In this document: positions 15,583 to 23,397 of the stretch, in pieces
Numbering within the stretch: the first letter of the stretch is position 1
How the letters are laid out: the number at the start of each line of letters is the position of its first letter
NCBI GenBank assembly: GCA_011773475.1
Contig: WVXN01000081.1
Span: forward strand, 6,067 to 30,281
Direction of reading: 5' to 3'
DNA length: 24,215 nt
DNA from: Candidatus Aenigmatarchaeota archaeon
GTDB taxonomy: Archaea > Aenigmatarchaeota > Aenigmatarchaeia > Aenigmatarchaeales > Aenigmatarchaeaceae
Program-made: the position numbers and the translations under genes
Notes under the pieces: model-generated
Database searches by the model: none
Told to the model about the DNA's origin: nothing
What the model saw: the letters and a program-made list of their open reading frames with translations, nothing else

Positions 15583-16677
15583 ATGGTAAAAGTAACTATT
15601 GATCCTTGGGGCTCTTTCCTCGTGAAGGATTATGAAAAATTAATTGGTAATTATGGTTTAGAAGCATTTACGGATAGTCTTATTAAGAAACTTCCAAATC
15701 CAAACAAATTGATGAGAAGAAAAATAATATTCGCTCACACTGATTTAATTAAAGTTGTAAATGCCATAAAAAATAAAAAAGATTTTTATGCTTTAACAGG
15801 AATAATGCCGTCTCTTGAGCAAATACATTTAGGAACAAAGCTTGTTATTGAAAACATTAAGTATTTTCAAAATCAAGGAGCAAAAACATATGTTCTAGTG
15901 GCAGATCTAGAAGCTGCAGCAACTAGAGGACTTTCGTTAGAAGAAGGTAGAAAGAGAGCTTTAAGCTTTCATATTCCAGCATACATAGCATTGGGCTTGA
16001 ATCCAAAGAAAACAAGTTTTTATTTTCAGTCAACAAATGAAAATGTTAAAAATCTTGGTTATATATTTTCTAAGAAAATAACCCTAAATGAATTCAGGGC
16101 AATATATGGAACAACAGAACCTGGAAGAATCATGTCTTCTCTATTACAAGCAGGAGATATATTATTTCCTCAATTAGAAAAGAGAATGCCTGGAGTTATT
16201 CCAGTTGGTCCTGATCAATCCCCTCATATATTATTATCTAGAGATATAGTCAATAGGACAAGATCAAGTTTTAATTTCGTCTTACCTTCTGGATTATATA
16301 ATAAATATACACCATCTTTAGACGGAGGTTTAAAGATGAGTAAATCCAAACCAGAATCTTGCATAACTATTCCAGAGGATATAGAAAAAGCTTGTAAAAA
16401 AATAAGAAGGGGCTTTTCTGGAGGTAGAAATACTCTAGAAGAGCATAAGAGACTTGGAGGAATGCCTGAAAAAGATATGGCTTTCGAATTGCTAAAACAA
16501 CATTTTATTGAAGATGATAAAAAATTACAGAAAATTCACAACGAATACAAAGCAGGAAAATTAATGAGTGGTGATATAAAGGATATTGCATGCAAAGAAT
16601 TAACAAAATTTATGAAAGATTTTAACAAAAAGTTAGAAAAAGCTAAAAACATTGTTCCTAGTTTAAAGTTCATTTAG
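15583..16677 (+). CDS. trpS: Tryptophanyl-tRNA synthetase (archaeal/eukaryal type)
   Basis: The 364-aa class I synthetase charges tRNA-Trp. The N-terminal VTIDPWGSFLVKDYEKLIGNYG, the LTGIMPSLEQIHLGT segment (71-85), GPDQSPHILLSRDIV and GGRNTLEEHKRLGG are characteristic of archaeal/eukaryal TrpRS. The second signature is KMSKS (251-255), where many relatives have KMSAS. The first signature reads HLGT instead of HIGH, so the second histidine is replaced by Thr; the first is retained. Start ATG is supported by GGTGA four bases upstream. It is the first gene of a long operon; pheS begins seven bases after its stop. Confidence 0.93.
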   Translation: MVKVTIDPWGSFLVKDYEKLIGNYGLEAFTDSLIKKLPNPNKLMRRKIIFAHTDLIKVVNAIKNKKDFYALTGIMPSLEQIHLGTKLVIENIKYFQNQGAKTYVLVADLEAAATRGLSLEEGRKRALSFHIPAYIALGLNPKKTSFYFQSTNENVKNLGYIFSKKITLNEFRAIYGTTEPGRIMSSLLQAGDILFPQLEKRMPGVIPVGPDQSPHILLSRDIVNRTRSSFNFVLPSGLYNKYTPSLDGGLKMSKSKPESCITIPEDIEKACKKIRRGFSGGRNTLEEHKRLGGMPEKDMAFELLKQHFIEDDKKLQKIHNEYKAGKLMSGDIKDIACKELTKFMKDFNKKLEKAKNIVPSLKFI

Positions 16678-16684
16678 TGATTTA

Positions 16685-17995
16685 ATGTATAAATTAACTA
16701 AAGAAGGAGAAGAATATCTTAAAAATGGATTACCAGAAAGACAATTATTGAATTTTATATTAAACGAAAAACCTTTGGAAGAAGTCTCTAAACTCCCTAA
16801 ATCAGAAATAGCAGTAGGATGGGCAAGGAAGAATGAATGGATTATAATTGAAAATAAAATTGTTAAACTATCTGAAAAAGGAAAAAATATTATTAATAAA
16901 AAAACTGATCTAGATGCAGCCTTAGAAAAAATTGATAAAGGAAATGAAATTAGTCAGGGATTAATAAAAATTCTTTTAAGCAGGAAACTTATTGAAGAAA
17001 CAAAAAAGATTATAAAACCTGAAAAACCCGGATTCTTTAGTAGATTATTTGGAAAAAAGAAGGAAGAGAACAAATCTGAAGTTTTAAAAACCGGAGAAAT
17101 AGCTCAACTAACTCCTGATTTAATAAAATCAGGTGAATGGAAAAATAAAACTTTCAGAAAATATGATGTAAATGCTCCTGCTCCTAAAATTTATCCTGGA
17201 AAGAAACAACCTTACATTCAATTCTTAGAAGATATAAAAGAAAGATTAATTGGATTGGGATTCCAAGAAATGAGGGGCCCTTTAATTGAAACCTCTTTTT
17301 GGAACTGTGATGCCTTGTTTATTCCTCAAGACCATCCAGCAAAGAGTCTTCATGATTTGTTTTACATAAAAACACCTAGTAAAGGAAAATTACCTGATGA
17401 AAATTTAATAGCAAAAGTTAAAGCTACTCATGAAGGAGGATGGATAACTGAAAGTAGTGGTTGGGGAGGAGTTTGGAACAAAGAAGAAGCAACAAAACTA
17501 GTTTTAAGATCTCACACAACAGCTGTATCTGCAAGAACACTTTTTAAAAACAAAGATAAACCTGCAAAATATTTTACAATAAACAGGAATTTTAGACCTG
17601 AAGCAATAGATGCAGGACACCTTATGGAGTTTTACCAATGTGAAGGTATAGTGATTGGAGAAAATTTAACATTTAGACACTTGTTAGGCTTCTTAAAAGA
17701 AATTGCAGAAGCTGTTGGACTAAAGGAAGTTAAATTTAAACCTGGTTTCTTCCCATATACAGAACCTTCTGTTGAAGGGTTTGTTAAACATCCTACTGTT
17801 GGTTGGATAGAAACCTTAGCTGCAGGCATGTTCAGACCAGAATTATTAAGACCCTTAGGTGTGGAAAAATCTCAAGTTTTAGCTTGGGGACTTGGTATTG
17901 GTAGATTAGCTATGGCAAAACTTGGTATCGAAGATATTAGGATGCTATTTTCAGAAGACTTAGAATGGTTAAGAAAAACTCCTTTGGTGAAATGA
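16685..17995 (+). CDS. pheS: Phenylalanyl-tRNA synthetase alpha subunit
   Basis: The 436-aa catalytic subunit pairs with PheT to charge tRNA-Phe. Residues 1 to about 95 form an N-terminal winged-helix-like region (LTKEGEEYLKNGLPERQLL, LSEKGKNIINK), as in archaeal/eukaryal PheS. The class II core runs from about 165: motif 1 region YIQFLEDIKERLIGLGFQEM, HPAKSLHDLFYI, motif 2 FRPEAIDAGHLMEFYQCEG (from 303) and motif 3 GLGIGRLAM (about 404-412). Its TGA is directly followed by the ATG of the Nudix gene, so translation is coupled. It is a little shorter than many archaeal PheS proteins, with a trimmed linker. Confidence 0.95.
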   Translation: MYKLTKEGEEYLKNGLPERQLLNFILNEKPLEEVSKLPKSEIAVGWARKNEWIIIENKIVKLSEKGKNIINKKTDLDAALEKIDKGNEISQGLIKILLSRKLIEETKKIIKPEKPGFFSRLFGKKKEENKSEVLKTGEIAQLTPDLIKSGEWKNKTFRKYDVNAPAPKIYPGKKQPYIQFLEDIKERLIGLGFQEMRGPLIETSFWNCDALFIPQDHPAKSLHDLFYIKTPSKGKLPDENLIAKVKATHEGGWITESSGWGGVWNKEEATKLVLRSHTTAVSARTLFKNKDKPAKYFTINRNFRPEAIDAGHLMEFYQCEGIVIGENLTFRHLLGFLKEIAEAVGLKEVKFKPGFFPYTEPSVEGFVKHPTVGWIETLAAGMFRPELLRPLGVEKSQVLAWGLGIGRLAMAKLGIEDIRMLFSEDLEWLRKTPLVK

Positions 17996-18403
17996 ATGAA
18001 AAAAAGAGCATTATTTGGTTTAATGGTAAGAGGTTTTATAGAAAAAAATGGTAAGATTCTTCTTGCTAAAGAAAAAAAGGAAAGGACGTGGGAAACTCCT
18101 GGAGGTTCTGTCAGACTTCATGAAACATTAAAAAGAGCTATAAAAAGAGAAGTTTTAGAAGAAACAGGTTACTCCATTAAAATAGAAAAAATGATGTTAA
18201 CAGACATTGGTGGCAGTAAGTTAATTAAAGAAATCAAAGTACTCTGTATAATATATAAAGTTAAATTATTGAAAAAAATAAGAAAACCCTTACCTGATGT
18301 TGTTGGAATAAGATGGTTTTCTAAAAATGAAATAAAAGACATGTTAAAAAGGAAAAAAGTCGATTGGCACGACAAAAAAATTTTCAAAATATTTGTGAGA
18401 TAA
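17996..18403 (+). CDS. Nudix hydrolase
   Basis: The 135-aa protein has a complete Nudix box at residues 37-59: Gly37, Glu43, then REVLEETGY (51-59) matching REUxEExGU. Such enzymes hydrolyse nucleoside diphosphates linked to another group, using Mg2+ held by the box glutamates. WETPGG before the box and IRWFSKNEIKDML after it are typical of small MutT/ADP-ribose-like members, but the substrate cannot be assigned. It lies between pheS and the Nif3-like gene with zero spacing on both sides (TGA-ATG and TAA-ATG), so it is a firm part of the PheRS operon. Confidence 0.93.
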   Translation: MKKRALFGLMVRGFIEKNGKILLAKEKKERTWETPGGSVRLHETLKRAIKREVLEETGYSIKIEKMMLTDIGGSKLIKEIKVLCIIYKVKLLKKIRKPLPDVVGIRWFSKNEIKDMLKRKKVDWHDKKIFKIFVR

Positions 18404-19147
18404 ATGGTAAAATTAAATTCAATTGTTAGACTTTTGAACAAAGAATTAAAAATCAAAAAAATAAAAGATCAATCTAAAAACGGTTTACAAGTAAGGGCAT
18501 CTGAAAACATAAGTAAAGTTGGCTTAGCTACAGACGCATGTATGGATGCTTTTAAAAAAGCTAAAAAATTAGGATGTAATTTAGTTATTGTTCACCATGG
18601 TTTGTTTTGGAAAAAACAAAAGGATACTGCTGGTTTAATTAAAAAGAAAGTAAGGTTTCTTAAGAAAAATAAGATATCACTTTATGCTGCTCATTTACCT
18701 TTAGATAAACATAAAAAATATGGAAATAATGCTAATCTTTTCATATTATTGGATGCTAAACCAAAAAAACTTTTTAGAGGAGTTGGTTATATAGGAGATT
18801 TAAAAAAAGCAAGTAATGTTAATTCAATAAAAAAAGAATTAGAGAAGAAATTAAAAGCTAAATGTATGGTTTGGAGTTTTGGTAAAAAGAAAATTAAAAA
18901 AATAGCTATTGTTTCAGGTTATGGAGGTGGTGGAGATATTCCTGAAGCAGTTAAAAAAAGTGCAGATTTGTTTATTACAGGAGAAGTTTCTCATGGTTCT
19001 TATCATCGTGCAAAAGAAGGAAGAATAAATGTAATAGCTGCAGGACATTACAAAACAGAAACAATAGGTGTAAAAACTTTAGGAGAATTATTAAAGGAAA
19101 AATTTAATTTAAAGACTGTTTTTATATATTCACCAACGGGCATGTGA
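18404..19147 (+). CDS. Nif3/DUF34 family metal-binding protein
   Basis: The 247-aa protein shows the family's metal ligands: IVHHGLFW with His64-His65, AAHLPLDKH with His97 and Asp101, and the C-terminal AAGHYKTE with His215 and Glu219. NGLQV near residue 27 and DLFITGEVSHGSYHRA are also typical. Nif3-like proteins form a toroidal hexamer with dinuclear metal sites; their cellular role remains unsettled, with proposed links to metal handling and to GTP cyclohydrolase-like chemistry. The start follows the Nudix stop directly, and pheT begins four bases after its stop. Its embedding between the two PheRS subunit genes hints at a link to translation or housekeeping, not yet more than context. 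Confidence 0.92.
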   Translation: MVKLNSIVRLLNKELKIKKIKDQSKNGLQVRASENISKVGLATDACMDAFKKAKKLGCNLVIVHHGLFWKKQKDTAGLIKKKVRFLKKNKISLYAAHLPLDKHKKYGNNANLFILLDAKPKKLFRGVGYIGDLKKASNVNSIKKELEKKLKAKCMVWSFGKKKIKKIAIVSGYGGGGDIPEAVKKSADLFITGEVSHGSYHRAKEGRINVIAAGHYKTETIGVKTLGELLKEKFNLKTVFIYSPTGM

Positions 19148-19151
19148 TTAA

Positions 19152-20756
19152 ATGGTAGTAATTGAAATCGATAAAAATGATTTGATTGAACTGGTAGGAA
19201 AGCAATTAACAGATGAAGGAATAGAAGAAACTTTATTCTTAATAAAGATTGAATCAAAGATAAACGGAGATAAAATCGAATGCGAAATGAATCCTGACAG
19301 AGCTGATATGTTTTCTGTAGAAGGAATAGCAAGAGAAATGAAAGGATTCTTAGGAATTGAAACTGGAATTAAAAAATATGATGTTATTGACTCTGGCGTT
19401 GTATTAAAAAAGCAAAAAGCTGATGCTAGACCTTGTATTGCATGTGGAATAATAAAAGACGTTGTTCTTTCAGATTATTTGGTAAAAAGTTTGATGCAGG
19501 TTCAAGAAAAATTGCACATGACGATAGGAAGGAACAGAAGAAAAGTTGCAATAGGCGTTCATGATTTTGATAAAATAGTTCCTCCTTTAGTTTATAAAGA
19601 TGTTGATGATGAAACATTTGTTCCATTGGGAATGACTGATAAAATGAATATAAAAGGAATATTAGAAAGGCATCCAAAGGGAGTAGATTATGCCCACTTA
19701 GTTAAAGAAATCTATCCTCTTATTTATGATAAAGAGGGTGTTATAAGTTTTCCACCTATTATAAATTCTGAAAGAACAAAAGTCACGGAAAATACAAAAA
19801 ATCTTTTCATTGACGTTACTGGAACTGATGAAAAAACTGTAAATCAAGTTCTAAACATTTTATGCTGTAATATCAATGAAAGATGTGGAAAGATATTTAG
19901 TGTAAAGGTTAGCAATAAAGTAACTCCTCAATTAGAACCAAAAGAAATAAGTATGAATGTAGAGGAGATTGATAAGATTCTTGGAATAGGATTAAATGAG
20001 AGTGATATAGTTGAAGCTCTGGAAAAAATGAGATATTTTGTTAAAAAAATGAAAGGTGGAAAAATAATAGCTGGAATACCTGCTTATCGTTCTGATATTC
20101 TTCATAAAATAGATGTTATAGAAGATGTTGCTGTTGGATACGGTTATAATAACATTGAACCGATTTTACCAAAGATAGCAACAATTGGAAAGCAGTCTGA
20201 ATTAGAAAAACTCTCTAGAAAAATAAGAGAATTAATGAGTGGCTTAGGATTTCAAGAAGTTTTAAGTTTTATTTTAACAAACAAAGAAAATAATTTTGTT
20301 AAAATGAATACAAAAGGCGAATGTGCAGAAATTCTAAATCCAATTTCTAGTGAACATAATATATGCAGAACATGGTTACTACCAAGTTTGATGAAGATTT
20401 TATCATCAAACAAACATAGGGAATATCCTCAGAAGGTTTTTGAAATAAATGATTGTGTTTTGCTAGATGAGACGACAGAAACAAAAACTAAACAAATTAG
20501 AAATCTAGCTGCAGTCATTTCTTATGATAATTCTAACTTAACAGAAATGAAATCAATAGTAGAAACTATTTTAAGCTCTTTAGGATATAAATATGAAATT
20601 AAAGATTATAATCATCCAAGTTTTATAGAGTCCAGATGTGGAGAGATTTTGATTGATGGAGATCAAATAGGATTTTTCGGAGAGATTCATCCGAAAATTT
20701 TAGAAAACTGGCAATTGGAAAAACCTGTAATAGGATTTGAAATAAGAGTTGATTGA
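19152..20756 (+). CDS. pheT: Phenylalanyl-tRNA synthetase beta subunit
   Basis: The 534-aa subunit has the archaeal/eukaryal PheT architecture. The N-terminal region shows IECEMNPDRADMFSVEG (about 42-58). The B3/B4 editing-type region follows (IGVHDFDKIVPPLVY, then NSERTKVTENTKNLFIDVTGT), then a B5-like segment around VEEIDKILGIGL, and a catalytic-like core with IDVIEDVAVGYGYNNIEP and HPSFIESRCGEI near the end. It assembles with PheS as a heterotetramer. Length fits archaeal relatives. It is separated from pheS by the Nudix and Nif3 genes, and its TGA is followed at once by the GTG start of the next gene. Confidence 0.95.
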   Translation: MVVIEIDKNDLIELVGKQLTDEGIEETLFLIKIESKINGDKIECEMNPDRADMFSVEGIAREMKGFLGIETGIKKYDVIDSGVVLKKQKADARPCIACGIIKDVVLSDYLVKSLMQVQEKLHMTIGRNRRKVAIGVHDFDKIVPPLVYKDVDDETFVPLGMTDKMNIKGILERHPKGVDYAHLVKEIYPLIYDKEGVISFPPIINSERTKVTENTKNLFIDVTGTDEKTVNQVLNILCCNINERCGKIFSVKVSNKVTPQLEPKEISMNVEEIDKILGIGLNESDIVEALEKMRYFVKKMKGGKIIAGIPAYRSDILHKIDVIEDVAVGYGYNNIEPILPKIATIGKQSELEKLSRKIRELMSGLGFQEVLSFILTNKENNFVKMNTKGECAEILNPISSEHNICRTWLLPSLMKILSSNKHREYPQKVFEINDCVLLDETTETKTKQIRNLAAVISYDNSNLTEMKSIVETILSSLGYKYEIKDYNHPSFIESRCGEILIDGDQIGFFGEIHPKILENWQLEKPVIGFEIRVD

Positions 20757-21353
20757 GTGGACACATTATTTCATTTTGTGTTTCCAGTAATTGCTGCTTT
20801 AGCAGCTAGAATTTATATTAAACATCCTGTAAGAACAATTTTTGCAGCTGCAATTATAACCCTTTTAGTTGATTTAGATCATTTTATTGGCGTAGAGAGA
20901 ACAACATTTCATAATATTTTCATAACTGTTTTAATACCAATATTTTTAATTCTTTTAACATTGAATTTCAAATCTAAAAAACATCTTGAAAGTTTTTCTT
21001 TTTTATTATTAATATTTTTATCAAGTCATGCCTTTGTAGATTTGTTTTCTTCTCCAGCATTTGGAAGTAATATTGGGATAACTACGGGGGAAGGAATTGC
21101 TTTGCTTTATCCTTTCAGTGGAGAAAAATATTCTATAAATTTTAATATAAGAATACCACTGAGGAATTCAATCTCACCTTATATGATAGAGGGTTACTTA
21201 GTATCATCTTTAGGTTTTGGTATACTATTATATTTTATATTAATTCTAGTTCCGTGTCTTTTCCTAGATAATATAATAGAAATATCAGAAAGAAAACACG
21301 AAAAATTCATAAAATCTGCTAAAGAATTTTTCACAAGACTTTCAAGAGACTAA
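20757..21353 (+). CDS. Membrane-bound metal-dependent hydrolase (YdjM/DUF457-like)
   Basis: The 198-aa protein has about four to five hydrophobic segments. It carries a spaced set of putative metal ligands: LFHF with His6, LLVDLDHFIG with Asp39, Asp41 and His42, TTFHNIF with His52, and SSHAFVDLFS with His91 and Asp95. This H...LxDxDH...H...H..D layout matches the YdjM/DUF457 family of membrane metal-dependent hydrolases (lipid-related phosphatase-like fold), whose substrates are mostly unknown. The start is GTG, directly after the pheT TGA; no ATG lies nearby in frame. It is the last gene of the trpS operon. Its C-terminus is a basic helix. Confidence 0.75.
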   Translation: MDTLFHFVFPVIAALAARIYIKHPVRTIFAAAIITLLVDLDHFIGVERTTFHNIFITVLIPIFLILLTLNFKSKKHLESFSFLLLIFLSSHAFVDLFSSPAFGSNIGITTGEGIALLYPFSGEKYSINFNIRIPLRNSISPYMIEGYLVSSLGFGILLYFILILVPCLFLDNIIEISERKHEKFIKSAKEFFTRLSRD

Positions 21354-21386
21354 ATTTTTTTATAAGTATAAAATATTTATATGTAA

Positions 21387-22157
21387 TTATCTCAACCAGA
21401 AAGTTAATCTTTCAAACCAACCCATTTTTTTTATTGGTTTTTCTTTAAAAGGTTCATTTAATATTCTAGCTGCCAGTTTTCTGAATGCCATAGATGCTCT
21501 GCTTTTTGGTTTATGATGAACTACAGGTCTTTTCTTTTTTATTGATTTTGGAACCGAGGAATCTTCTGGAACAATAGTTAAAACTGGGGCACCTAACATT
21601 GATTTTATTTCAGAAAGGGACATCTCATGTTTTTTACCTTTAACTCTATTTACAACTACACCTAAAACATCTACCCCACCTTCTTCTGCTAATTTTATTG
21701 TTTTTAATGCATCTGTAACAGAAGGTAAATCAGGGTTTGTTACTATTAATATTTCATCAGCTAATTTCATAGCAGTTAATGCTTCTTTACCTAAACCTGC
21801 AGCAGAATCAACTATTATTACATCAGTTCTTCCTAAAAGATTCAACAAAGCTCCTTGTAATTTTTCTATTTTAGTGTTCTTTACTGATTCGGCTGATAAA
21901 GAAGCGGGAACAACGCTCATTCCAGTTGGATGTTCATAGATTGCAGCCTCTATTGGAGTTCCTCTTTTTAAAACATCATGAAGAGTTATCGGATAAAAAG
22001 GAATTCCTAGATGTAAACTTAAGTTCGGAGTAGTAACATTTCCATCAACCACAATAACATTTTTGCCTCTTTTTACCAAGGCTGCTCCAAGATTAGTAAC
22101 AGTAGTTGTTTTTCCGACTCCGCCTTTACCAGATATCACAGATATAATCCTGGCCAT
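21387..22157 (-). CDS. minD: MinD/ParA-family ATPase
   Basis: The 256-aa P-loop ATPase has the deviant Walker A KGGVGKTT (11-18) with signature Lys11 and Lys16, a VDGNVTTPNLSLHLG segment (the archaeal version of the VDxDxxxxN switch), Walker B IIVDSAAG and NPDLPSVTDALK. The tail, GWFERLTFWLR (last 11 residues), alternates aromatic and charged residues and looks like an amphipathic membrane-targeting helix, as in MinD. It probably cycles on the membrane to position other proteins. No MinE or MinC is in the window, as is usual in archaea, so a classic Min oscillator is not implied. It starts 33 bases after the orphan gene at 22191-22649; a T-rich TATA-like element overlaps that gene's end. Confidence 0.88.
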   Translation of the reverse strand: MARIISVISGKGGVGKTTTVTNLGAALVKRGKNVIVVDGNVTTPNLSLHLGIPFYPITLHDVLKRGTPIEAAIYEHPTGMSVVPASLSAESVKNTKIEKLQGALLNLLGRTDVIIVDSAAGLGKEALTAMKLADEILIVTNPDLPSVTDALKTIKLAEEGGVDVLGVVVNRVKGKKHEMSLSEIKSMLGAPVLTIVPEDSSVPKSIKKKRPVVHHKPKSRASMAFRKLAARILNEPFKEKPIKKMGWFERLTFWLR

Positions 22158-22190
22158 ATGAAAATAATTCGTTGAGCAAGAATAAAAAGT

Positions 22191-22649
22191 TTAATCAAAC
22201 ACTATAATCTCTACTAGAGAGTCTGTTGGGGTGTACCCTTCAAATAATCCAAAATTGTTATATCGTGATTTATATCTAACGAGCAAATTAATACTTGTAT
22301 TTTCAATTCCTTCAAGATTTTCAATTTCTACAAAACTTTTACTATCTCCTGTTCCATAGGTTCTGTTTTTATTAGGCAAAAGTCCTTTTTTAGATAATGC
22401 ATCTTTTAATTTTTGATAAGGAGCCCTATTCCTTAATAAGGCAAAATTACCAGAATCTTCAAAAATTGGTTCTGACTCTAATTGGTATAATTTTCCTAAA
22501 ATTTGATCTAATTTCTTTTTAGTCTCATGATTATTTGAATGCATTTCAGGCCTTTTTTCTAATTGTGGAAGATCATCTAAATGATTTAATAAATGTTTCG
22601 TGAAAATTAAACGTTTGGCATTTAACTCATAATCTAAATTTGAGAGCAT
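22191..22649 (-). CDS. Hypothetical 152-aa protein
   Basis: No family is recognised. The preferred start is ATG 22649. The frame can be extended upstream to 22727, but that extension translates the 3' half of the tRNA gene (GHGFKSRRGH is the usual tRNA T-arm readout) and is not real coding. A TATA-like CTTTATAAATTTT centred near 22675 is about 26 bases upstream of 22649, implying a leaderless mRNA. The product has an N-terminal helical part rich in Leu and Lys (about 1-70) and a C-terminal beta part (SKSFVEIENLEGIENTSINL, then SLVEIIVFD). The latter half could be a small beta-sandwich. It lies between tRNA-Arg and minD on the same strand. Confidence 0.65.
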   Translation of the reverse strand: MLSNLDYELNAKRLIFTKHLLNHLDDLPQLEKRPEMHSNNHETKKKLDQILGKLYQLESEPIFEDSGNFALLRNRAPYQKLKDALSKKGLLPNKNRTYGTGDSKSFVEIENLEGIENTSINLLVRYKSRYNNFGLFEGYTPTDSLVEIIVFD

Positions 22650-22668
22650 AGAGAAAATAGATTTGTTA

Positions 22669-22681
22669 AAATTTATAAAGA
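22669..22681 (-). promoter_or_regulatory. TATA-like element for the 152-aa gene
   Basis: On the minus strand the sequence reads CTTTATAAATTTT, centred about 26 bases before ATG 22649. It supports the shortened start and shows that the gene has its own promoter just after the tRNA. Confidence 0.5.
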
Positions 22682-22719
22682 AATGCCCTCGACGGGATTT
22701 GAACCCATGACCTACTGAT

Positions 22720-22755
22720 TTCTTCATCTTGTTTCAGATCTTCTAAGTCTGGACT
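22720..22755 (-). other. tRNA-Arg intron with bulge-helix-bulge motif
   Basis: The 36-base intron lies at the canonical 37/38 site. Exon CTTC (positions 32-35) pairs with intron GAAG. Three-base bulges TAA (5' side) and AAA (3' side) flank this 4-bp helix. Beyond it GTC pairs with GAT, and CAGA with TCTG inside the intron. Cutting each bulge after its second base yields exactly the expected mature loop CTTCTAA. This is the substrate shape of the endonuclease whose tail is at 1-123. Confidence 0.8.
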
Positions 22756-22761
22756 TAGAAG
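22740..22761. repeat. Perfect palindrome across anticodon loop and intron
   Basis: Two 10-base arms, CTTCTAAGTC and GACTTAGAAG, surround a two-base centre. One arm contains the whole anticodon loop up to the 5' splice site; the other is wholly intronic. It defines a hairpin that competes with the splicing-competent fold. Confidence 0.7.
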
Positions 22762-22838
22762 TCAGTCGCTCTATCCAAACTGAGCTACGAGGGCATAATG
22801 ATTTTATTTATTAATGTAACTTATTAAATATAATACTG

Positions 22839-23396
22839 ATGGCTATGGAACGAGAAAATGCCTTGAATTTAGTAAAAATGAATGTAAGCAAGGAAAATCT
22901 AATAAAACATATGCTCGCAGTGGAAGCTATAATGAAAGGTGTCGCAGAATATCTGGGGGAGGACAAAGAAAAATGGGATTTGGTTGGTTTATTACATGAT
23001 ATTGATTTCGGAGTAACAGAAAATAATCCAGAAAAACATGCTTTGTTAGCTGAAGATATTTTAAAAGGTAAAGTTGACGAAGAAATAATAAAAACAATAA
23101 AATCTCATAATTTTGAACACACGAACGTTCAACCTGAAAGCAAAATAGAATATTCATTAATAGCAGCTGATGCAATCTCTGGCCTGATAATCGCAGCTGC
23201 ATTAATTGTACCATCCAAAAAATTGGCAGATGTAAAAGTAAAAAGCATTAAAAAGAAGTTTAAGCAAAAAGATTTTGCAAGAAACTGTAATAGAGAAAAA
23301 ATATTATATTGTGAAAAAATAGATATTCCTAGAGAAAAGTTTTTTGAAATTTCATTAAAAGCATTACAAGATATTTCAAATGATTTGGGGTTGTAA
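22839..23396 (+). CDS. HD-domain phosphohydrolase
   Basis: The 185-aa soluble protein has the HD ligand series His24 (LIKHMLAVEAI), His53-Asp54 (GLLHDIDFG), His90 (IKSHN) and Asp111 (AADAISG). HD-domain proteins are metal-dependent phosphohydrolases acting on nucleotides or related phosphoesters. The sequence DLVGLLHDIDFG...ENNPEKHALLAEDILK resembles the small uncharacterised HDIG/YqeK-like group. Substrate is unknown. ATG 22839 and ATG 22845 are both possible (MAM). The gene is divergent from tRNA-Arg across 44 bases of AT-rich, TATA-like sequence. leuS begins two bases after its stop and is probably co-transcribed. Confidence 0.88.
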   Translation: MAMERENALNLVKMNVSKENLIKHMLAVEAIMKGVAEYLGEDKEKWDLVGLLHDIDFGVTENNPEKHALLAEDILKGKVDEEIIKTIKSHNFEHTNVQPESKIEYSLIAADAISGLIIAAALIVPSKKLADVKVKSIKKKFKQKDFARNCNREKILYCEKIDIPREKFFEISLKALQDISNDLGL

Positions 23397-23397
23397 T

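Larger units (their letters stand above)
22684..22794 (-). tRNA. tRNA-Arg (anticodon UCU) with intron
   Basis: The gene folds into a full cloverleaf: acceptor GCCCTCG/CGAGGGC (7 bp), D stem GCTC/GAGC with loop AGTTTGGATA, anticodon stem ACTGA/TCAGT, loop CTTCTAA with anticodon TCT, five-base variable loop AGGTC, and T stem ATGGG/CCCGT around TTCAAAT. The mature tRNA has 75 bases including discriminator A at 22684; no CCA is encoded. A 36-base intron interrupts it between positions 37 and 38. A TATA-like TATATTTAAT lies about 30-35 bases upstream of the 5' end (near 22828). UCU reads AGA/AGG, which are common Arg codons in this AT-rich sequence, so this is likely a heavily used tRNA. Confidence 0.95.

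Noticed and set aside
15583..16677. Tyrosyl- rather than tryptophanyl-tRNA synthetase
   Set aside because: The N-terminal DPWG stretch and GGRNTLEEHKRLGG block fit archaeal TrpRS, and TyrRS-specific features were not seen.
22650..22727. Upstream extension of the 152-aa gene on the minus strand
   Set aside because: It translates the T arm and acceptor of tRNA-Arg, a familiar artefact; a good TATA-like element and an ATG at 22649 give a better start.
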